Shown: positions 59,320-64,000 of the stretch, piece after piece
How the letters are laid out: the number at the start of each line of letters is the position of its first letter
How positions within the stretch are numbered: the stretch's first letter is position 1
Source of the DNA: JAABVY01 sp964627935
GTDB taxonomy: Bacteria > Zixibacteria > MSB-5A5 > JAABVY01
Length of the DNA stretch: 64,000 nt
Direction: 5' to 3'
Assembly: GCA_964627935.1 (NCBI GenBank)
Contig: CAZVLB010000008.1
Location: 124,001-188,000, forward strand
Program-made: the position numbers and the translations under genes
Notes under the pieces: generated by a model
What the model saw: the letters and a program-made list of their open reading frames with translations, nothing else
Told to the model about the DNA's origin: nothing
The model's database searches: none

Positions 59320-61602
59320 TCAGCATTTGGAAAAGCCGCATGAGGGACACACCACGCATCCGGACTCATGCCTGATCCTGTCGCCGCAGTCGGGACAGAA
59401 TTCCAGATCAACATCACGGTCAATCTTGTGCTTGCCATTTCCAAAATGCTTTTTTAAAACCTTGGCTATAGCATCGGGAATTGACATCACCATCTCACCT
59501 TCCTGGAAGATCGGCGATGCTCCGCCAATGCCCACTAACTGATCTATTATATCGTCAACATCGATGCCTGATCTTAGCCCCAGAGAGATTAATCTGCAAA
59601 TTGCCTCGGTATCGGCCATTGTGGAAAAGCCGGATTTACCGATCTGGGCAAAGATTTCGAAGGGCTTATTGCCGAATTTGTTAACCGTGACATACAGGTT
59701 GCCGTAACCGGTGACAATTTTTTCTGTGATGCCGTCCAAAGTATGAGGACGTTCCTTGGGCATCACTTTACGTGGCAGAACTTCCTCGCTGACTTCCGGT
59801 TGTGGTTCGATCGTCTGGCTGGCCTTGCCGGTTTTGCCGGTGGAAAGCACCTGGTTCTGACGACTGCCGTCGCGATATATGGTTACTCCTTTACATCCAA
59901 GCTTATATGCCTGCCAGTAGGCGGTGCGGACATCATCCTCGGTGGCCTCATGGGGCAGGTTGATTGTCTTGGAAACTGAACTGTCGCAATGCTTTTGGAA
60001 CGCCGCCTGCATGCGGATATGTTCCTCGGGAGCGACATCGGCGGCCGTGATAAATACCCGTTTGACATCCTCAGGAATCTCATCAAAGCCCTGAATCGAA
60101 TTCTCCTCGGCAATCTGTTCCATCAACTCACGGGAATAAAAACCGCGTTCCCTGGCAATCTTCTCAAAGAGCGGGTTCACCTCGATTAACTTTGTATTGT
60201 CCATGACATTACGAATAAAACTGATGGCGAAATAGGGTTCAATGCCCGAGGAACATCCGGCTATAATCGAAATTGTGCCTGTGGGGGCTATAGTCGTGAT
60301 CGTGGTGTTGCGCATTGAAACACCCTCTTCGGCATAGATCGAGCCTTTCCAGTTCGGAAACTTGCCGCGAACTTTGGAAAGCGAGGATGAATGAATTCGG
60401 CCGTTGTTGTTGATGAATTCCATTACTTTTTCGCCCAGCTCGAATGCTCTTTCAGAATTATAGGGCACACCCAGTTTGACAAGCATATCCGCCCATCCCA
60501 TAACACCCAGGCCGATACGTCGATTGGCCAGAGTCTGCTTCTCGATTTCGGGGATGGGATATTTATTCATGTCGATTACGTTGTCGAGGAAATTAACACC
60601 CATCTTGACCAGGTCCAGGAGCTTTTCCCAGTCGAGGCCCTTGTCGGGGTTGGATGGATTATAATTATCCGGCAGCGGGTCCATGACCACGGTACCCAGG
60701 TTAATCGATGCCAGGTTGCATGAATCGTAAGGCGGTAACGGCTGTTCGCCGCAGGGATTGGTGGCCTCGATCTTCTCAATGGCTGAGGTCGGGTTTTTTT
60801 CATTCATACGGTCGATAAAGACCACACCCGGTTCACCGGTCAGCCAGGCATGCTTGACGATTTCATCGAAGACTTTGCGGGCCTCGAGCTTCTGCGGGGT
60901 GCCATCACGTTCATAGACTTTATTTGTGCGCGGGTCGATCAGATCGTACTCGCGATTTTCCTCAACCGCTCTCATGAACTCATGCGTAATGGCCACAGAT
61001 ATATTGAAATTCGTGACCTGGGTCAGGTCATCCTTGCAGGAGATGAATTCCATGATATCGGGATGATCCACACGCAGGATGCCCATATTCGCGCCACGTC
61101 TTGTTCCGCCCTGCTTGACAGCCTCGGTGGCGGAGTTGAAAACCTTCATGAATGATACCGGGCCGGAGGCCACGCCTGAAGTGGAGGCTACCACCGAATT
61201 CGAGGGGCGCAGGCGTGAAAAGGCGAAGCCGGTACCCCCACCCGATTTATGTATCAGGGCGGCATGTTTGATTGTTTCGAATATCTCTTCCATCGAATCA
61301 CCAACAGGCAGTACGAAACATGCGGAAAGCTGTCCCAGCGGACGTCCGGCATTCATCAAAGTCGGTGAATTCGGCATAAACTCGCGATTGGCTATAGCAT
61401 TATAAAACCGGTCGGAGACTGTCTTCACCCCTTCATCATCAAGACCATACTTGTATTCCGCCTTGGCGATATGGTTGGCTACCCTTCGGAAAAGCTCATG
61501 CGGCTTTTCCTTCACATTGCCATCATTGTCTTTGATCAGGTATCTTCGTTCCAGAACCTTGATCGCATTTTCGGTCAAAACCAGTTTGCCCTCTAAGTTC
61601 AT
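59320..61602 (-). CDS. nrdJ: Adenosylcobalamin-dependent ribonucleotide reductase (class II)
   Basis: This 760-residue enzyme reduces ribonucleotides to deoxyribonucleotides with a B12 radical, independent of oxygen. It has the substrate-site Cys in LSACFVLP, the radical-loop cysteine in NPCGEQPLPPYDSCNLASINLG (two overlapping halves), the PTGTISIIAGCSSG segment, and a C-terminal zinc-ribbon-like tail (FCPDCGDRI and VCPSCGFSKC) that serves as the redox relay. AAGGAGG precedes the start. It lies 15 bases after thyX. Confidence 0.95.
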   Translation of the reverse strand: MNLEGKLVLTENAIKVLERRYLIKDNDGNVKEKPHELFRRVANHIAKAEYKYGLDDEGVKTVSDRFYNAIANREFMPNSPTLMNAGRPLGQLSACFVLPVGDSMEEIFETIKHAALIHKSGGGTGFAFSRLRPSNSVVASTSGVASGPVSFMKVFNSATEAVKQGGTRRGANMGILRVDHPDIMEFISCKDDLTQVTNFNISVAITHEFMRAVEENREYDLIDPRTNKVYERDGTPQKLEARKVFDEIVKHAWLTGEPGVVFIDRMNEKNPTSAIEKIEATNPCGEQPLPPYDSCNLASINLGTVVMDPLPDNYNPSNPDKGLDWEKLLDLVKMGVNFLDNVIDMNKYPIPEIEKQTLANRRIGLGVMGWADMLVKLGVPYNSERAFELGEKVMEFINNNGRIHSSSLSKVRGKFPNWKGSIYAEEGVSMRNTTITTIAPTGTISIIAGCSSGIEPYFAISFIRNVMDNTKLIEVNPLFEKIARERGFYSRELMEQIAEENSIQGFDEIPEDVKRVFITAADVAPEEHIRMQAAFQKHCDSSVSKTINLPHEATEDDVRTAYWQAYKLGCKGVTIYRDGSRQNQVLSTGKTGKASQTIEPQPEVSEEVLPRKVMPKERPHTLDGITEKIVTGYGNLYVTVNKFGNKPFEIFAQIGKSGFSTMADTEAICRLISLGLRSGIDVDDIIDQLVGIGGASPIFQEGEMVMSIPDAIAKVLKKHFGNGKHKIDRDVDLEFCPDCGDRIRHESGCVVCPSCGFSKC

Positions 61603-61617
61603 CTCTTTCCCTCCTCC

Positions 61618-62298
61618 TTAAGAGATCAGCTTTACGCAGTTGTTCTCGTCATCGATTTCCATATCCCAGAAAACTATCGGTGCCTCCTTTTTGAGGATGC
61701 GCAGAATATCCAGGCAGATTCCGCGGATTTCCCACTGGGCCCGCGGATTACATCTGACCGTACAGATATGCCTCCATTCGCGGAAATTGGCGGAAAGTAC
61801 TATCTCCGATGTAATTCCGCCCGGAAGAATATAGCGTGCATCCTCTTTGGGCACACCCGCAGAAAGCATCTCCTCATACATTTCATGCGTCTTGTGCGCC
61901 AGTTCGAGGTATTTGTCGGCAAAGCCGGTGTCTTTCATGGTCTGTGGAACAACAACCTCGAAATGCTTGCGTACGCCGTATTCGACATAACGCTGCGATT
62001 CCTGCGAGGGCGAGGCCAGCCGATGACGGACCAGTTCGTGGGTAAATGTCCGCGAACCGCCTTTGATCCGGAATGTTGCCGAAGCATGCTCCAGGACCGA
62101 ATGATGTTTCTTGCGAATAACCTTCTTGATCAGCTCCTCGGTCGAGTCCGGCGGATTGTACCTGTGAAATGAAAGATAACATGTACGGCAGGCCCGTTCG
62201 ATAACATCCTGACCATTTGGCGTAATCGCCATCAAAATGACTTCATGATGCGCCTCTTGCGCTTTGTTCTCCATAACTTTTTCTCTGACTTCCTCCAT
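61618..62298 (-). CDS. thyX: Flavin-dependent thymidylate synthase
   Basis: This 226-residue enzyme makes dTMP from dUMP using methylene-tetrahydrofolate and FAD. The ThyX motif appears as RHRLASPSQESQRYVEY, a known variant of RHRxxSxNExSxRY, with HHSVLEHASATF upstream and NFREWRHICTVRC downstream. ATG 62298 is chosen although the GGAGG sits only two bases away; ATG 62274 is the alternative. It leads the thyX-nrdJ-roadblock operon. Confidence 0.93.
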   Translation of the reverse strand: MEEVREKVMENKAQEAHHEVILMAITPNGQDVIERACRTCYLSFHRYNPPDSTEELIKKVIRKKHHSVLEHASATFRIKGGSRTFTHELVRHRLASPSQESQRYVEYGVRKHFEVVVPQTMKDTGFADKYLELAHKTHEMYEEMLSAGVPKEDARYILPGGITSEIVLSANFREWRHICTVRCNPRAQWEIRGICLDILRILKKEAPIVFWDMEIDDENNCVKLIS

Positions 62299-62476
62299 GT
62301 CCTCCAACCAATCTTATATCAAAGTGAAAAATCTGTAAATCATTTTAGATACTGAATTTGCAATTTGAGACAGAAAAACCCTCTTTGTGAGAGATTCAAT
62401 TAAATTATTTTGATTATTTAAGTTACTTTATAGCTTACAATTAAAGTAACACTTTAAGCGGTTGCTCGCGGATTTC

Positions 62477-62505
62477 ATGATAACCTTTAATTTTAAAACA
62501 GTCAA
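62477..62505 (-). promoter_or_regulatory. Promoter of the thyX-nrdJ operon
   Basis: Read on the minus strand, TTGACT (62505-62500) is followed after 17 bases by TATCAT (62482-62477). Both hexamers match five of six positions. The transcript would have a leader of about 170 bases before thyX. Confidence 0.55.
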
Positions 62506-62533
62506 GCGAAATATTCAAAAATTTCCAAAAAAA

Positions 62534-62581
62534 ACACAATATATTGTATGTCAAGCGATTAAAGACCACATCATATTGTGT
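62534..62581. promoter_or_regulatory. Pair of NrdR-box-like palindromes
   Basis: ACACAATATATTGTAT (62534-62549) matches the NrdR consensus acaCwAtATaTwGtgt at nearly every position. A second, weaker copy, CCACATCATATTGTGT, lies at 62566-62581. Their starts are 32 bases apart, about three helical turns, which is the usual spacing of paired NrdR boxes. They lie just upstream of the thyX-nrdJ promoter. NrdR represses ribonucleotide reductase genes when dATP is high. Confidence 0.7.
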
Positions 62582-62867
62582 TAATTCTCCTTTAGAAAAT
62601 CATGACTATTTTGTTTACTTTTCTAATCCGTTGGGCGCGAATTCATTGACATTTTGAAAATGTTTAATTTTGGTTTTGAGGGTCTTTTGCTAGGGATCCA
62701 CTAAAGTCTCAAGTTTTTTTATCACAATAAGTTAGTATGTGATGCCCGGTAATGCCGGAGGATTTGAATTTTGAAAAATAGTCGTCAGTCCTGATTATGC
62801 TTGACATCACATCATTTCTGCAACTGATTTAGGGCTCAGACCCATGAAAATCAAGGAGAAAACAACA

Positions 62868-63467
62868 ATGAAAATTCAGGTTCGGTTTCTTAAGCTCGCC
62901 ATTTTTATAATCCTTATAGTTCTGTTGCAAGCCTGTTCCTCGGAGAAAGCCAACGTGGTCAAGGAGTTCGAGGATGCATTGAACCGTCATGATATCCAGG
63001 AGATATTGACTTATTACGACCGCGATGTCACCATCGTGATGGGCGGGGTGTCGCAGAATGTCGACCGTGAGCAGATGCAACCATTGGCGGAATGGGACAA
63101 GGTGGTCGATTCGTATGTCCGTTTCGATATCCGTGAGGTTTCCGGTGATACGGTTAAATGTACCAAGACCGAAACCAATGAATGGTACCGTCTGTTCGGA
63201 ATTGATAGTGTCTACTTCGAGACCTGGGATTTTATCATTGAAGAGGGTAAAATAACAAAGATGATGACCCGCCTGACGATGCGCAGCCAGGCGCAAATGG
63301 GTATGGCTATGGGCAATTTTATGAAATGGCTGCGGCAGGATAATCCCGAACTGGTTGAGGAGCTTATTCCCAAGGGGCAGCCGCAGTTTGGCGCCGAATC
63401 GGCCCAGCGCTGGATGGATCTTCTGCGTCAATGGCGCGAGGCGGTAGATACGGTTCCTGAAGCATAA
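62868..63467 (+). CDS. NTF2/SnoaL-like lipoprotein
   Basis: This 199-residue protein has a lipobox LLQAC and a domain that begins ANVVKEFEDALNRHDIQEIL, a SnoaL/NTF2-like pattern, with FETWDFIIEEGKIT in the beta-sheet. The tail is helical. ATG 62868 follows AAGGAG by nine bases; the ATG at 62844 is less likely. It is 19 bases before the barrel-protein gene. Compare the DUF4440 lipoprotein at 7624. Confidence 0.75.
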   Translation: MKIQVRFLKLAIFIILIVLLQACSSEKANVVKEFEDALNRHDIQEILTYYDRDVTIVMGGVSQNVDREQMQPLAEWDKVVDSYVRFDIREVSGDTVKCTKTETNEWYRLFGIDSVYFETWDFIIEEGKITKMMTRLTMRSQAQMGMAMGNFMKWLRQDNPELVEELIPKGQPQFGAESAQRWMDLLRQWREAVDTVPEA

Positions 63468-63486
63468 AAAAGGAAAGGGCAATTCT

Positions 63487-64000
63487 ATGATTAAGATTAA
63501 AATGGCGGCGGTTGCCGCATTTCTGATTATTTTCTGCGTTCCAGTGATGGCTGAATGGCAGATCGATATCGAGGGGACCCGGGTTTATTCCGGTTATAAT
63601 GATGTGCGTATCCCCAATGAGGGCGGAACCGAGTTTTCACTTCATGATGATTTCAGTATCGACCCCGATTTTGAGTTCAGAGTCAGGCTGTCATATATAT
63701 TGAATGAGAAACATACATTTTCGGTCTTTGCCGCGCCATTCAGGCTAAAGGCGACCGGAACCGCGGCGGCGGATATTCTCTTTGTGGATACGACTTTTGC
63801 ATCCGGGACGGAGCTGGAGGGTATCTATCGTTTCGATTCTTACCGAGCCACCTACAGGTACCGTTTTTATGACAGCGAAAAGCTGGAACTGGGCGCCGGA
63901 TTTACCGCCAAGATCAGGGATGCCGGGATCAGCCTGGAATCGGATTCGGTATTTGCCGAGAAGACCAATGTCGGTTTTGTGCCATTATTGAATTTCCGTT
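63487..64000 (+). CDS. Outer-membrane beta-barrel protein (partial at window end)
   Basis: An open frame runs from ATG 63487 to the window edge (171 residues visible). It has a signal peptide (VPVMAEW) and then alternating strands with aromatic residues (FEFRVRLSYILNEKHTFSVF, YRATYRYRFYDSEKLELGAGF). This is the pattern of an outer-membrane barrel. AAGGAAAGG precedes the start. The rest lies beyond the window. Confidence 0.7.
   Translation, partial: MIKIKMAAVAAFLIIFCVPVMAEWQIDIEGTRVYSGYNDVRIPNEGGTEFSLHDDFSIDPDFEFRVRLSYILNEKHTFSVFAAPFRLKATGTAAADILFVDTTFASGTELEGIYRFDSYRATYRYRFYDSEKLELGAGFTAKIRDAGISLESDSVFAEKTNVGFVPLLNFR

Larger units (their letters stand above)
62299..62867. other. Divergent intergenic region before thyX and the NTF2-like lipoprotein
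   Basis: This 570-base AT-rich interval separates divergent genes. It holds the thyX promoter and NrdR-like boxes described separately. On the plus strand TTGACA occurs at about 62647 and 62799, but neither has a good -10. No protein-coding frame was convincing. Confidence 0.5.

Noticed and set aside
62299..62867. A B12 riboswitch controlling nrdJ
   Set aside because: No B12-box sequence was found in the leader; NrdR-like boxes explain the regulation better.
1..64000. tRNA or rRNA genes
   Set aside because: No cloverleaf with a TTCGA-type T-loop and no rRNA-like stretch was seen by eye; a covariance scan was not possible.

Overview
The window reads as a chromosomal segment of a Gram-negative bacterium. 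Evidence for an outer membrane is widespread: several signal-peptide proteins look like outer-membrane beta-strand proteins, there are at least six lipobox lipoproteins, and there is an FtsE/FtsX/EnvC-type module. A secreted protein with a C-terminal dockerin-like repeat pair, the intergenic repeats, the B12-dependent ribonucleotide reductase with ThyX, and the CpeT-like lipoprotein fit an uncultivated FCB-group lineage; Zixibacteria is my best guess, but this is an inference without any database search. No rRNA or tRNA gene, integrase, transposase or CRISPR array was seen, so the segment looks like ordinary chromosome with accessory islands.

Layout. 1-2.6 kb: end of a GatB/YqeY-tailed gene, a 2Fe-2S ferredoxin, a DASS-family carboxylate transporter and a zinc-ribbon protein. 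2.6-6.3 kb (minus): a divisome-type operon ftsE-like, ftsX, envC-like, then holB. 6.4-13.2 kb: lipoproteins, a methyltransferase, an HtrA protease, SlyD and an inositol-phosphatase-family enzyme; a DUF4440 lipoprotein gene here is flanked by palindromic repeats and a 50-bp tandem array. 13.2-20.5 kb: methyltransferase, PEP synthase, an MmgE/PrpD protein, a decayed cupin gene, a GNAT enzyme and LhgO. 20.8-24.5 kb: the dockerin protein and a two-repeat beta-barrel protein. 24.7-26.7 kb: a KtrB/KtrA potassium uptake pair. 26.7-30.4 kb (minus): a signalling operon of a kinase-like protein, a histidine kinase with an N-terminal dinucleotide-binding-like domain, and a response regulator fused to a GcvH-like domain. 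30.6-38.6 kb: a surface-polysaccharide cluster that starts with CDP-glucose synthesis and has two C-methyltransferase-type proteins, two glycosyltransferases and an asparagine-synthase-like protein.

38.8-43.6 kb: small envelope proteins, an RRM RNA-binding protein, and a repeat-rich, gene-poor stretch holding a truncated gene and a candidate structured RNA. 43.6-53.0 kb: a long co-directional run with a class II aldolase, an aminotransferase-fold protein, folB, folK, a deoxynucleoside kinase, panB, panC, panD, a one-domain GlmU-like enzyme, envelope proteins, rsfS and rho. 53.2-58 kb: flavin reductase, EamA transporter, methyltransferase, PhzF, an AHSA1-type protein and a CpeT-like lipoprotein. 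58-62.3 kb (minus): thyX, nrdJ and two roadblock-like proteins in one operon, preceded by a promoter and a pair of NrdR-box-like palindromes. The window ends in a lipoprotein and a truncated beta-strand outer-membrane protein.

The points most worth a second look are: the FtsE homologue with changes at four ATPase motifs; the fold-type I aminotransferase with Phe at the Schiff-base lysine position; the response regulator with a GcvH-like domain lacking the lipoyl lysine, encoded next to a histidine kinase with a Rossmann-like N terminus; the roadblock pair co-transcribed with DNA-precursor genes under apparent NrdR control; and the structured-RNA candidate near 43.2 kb.
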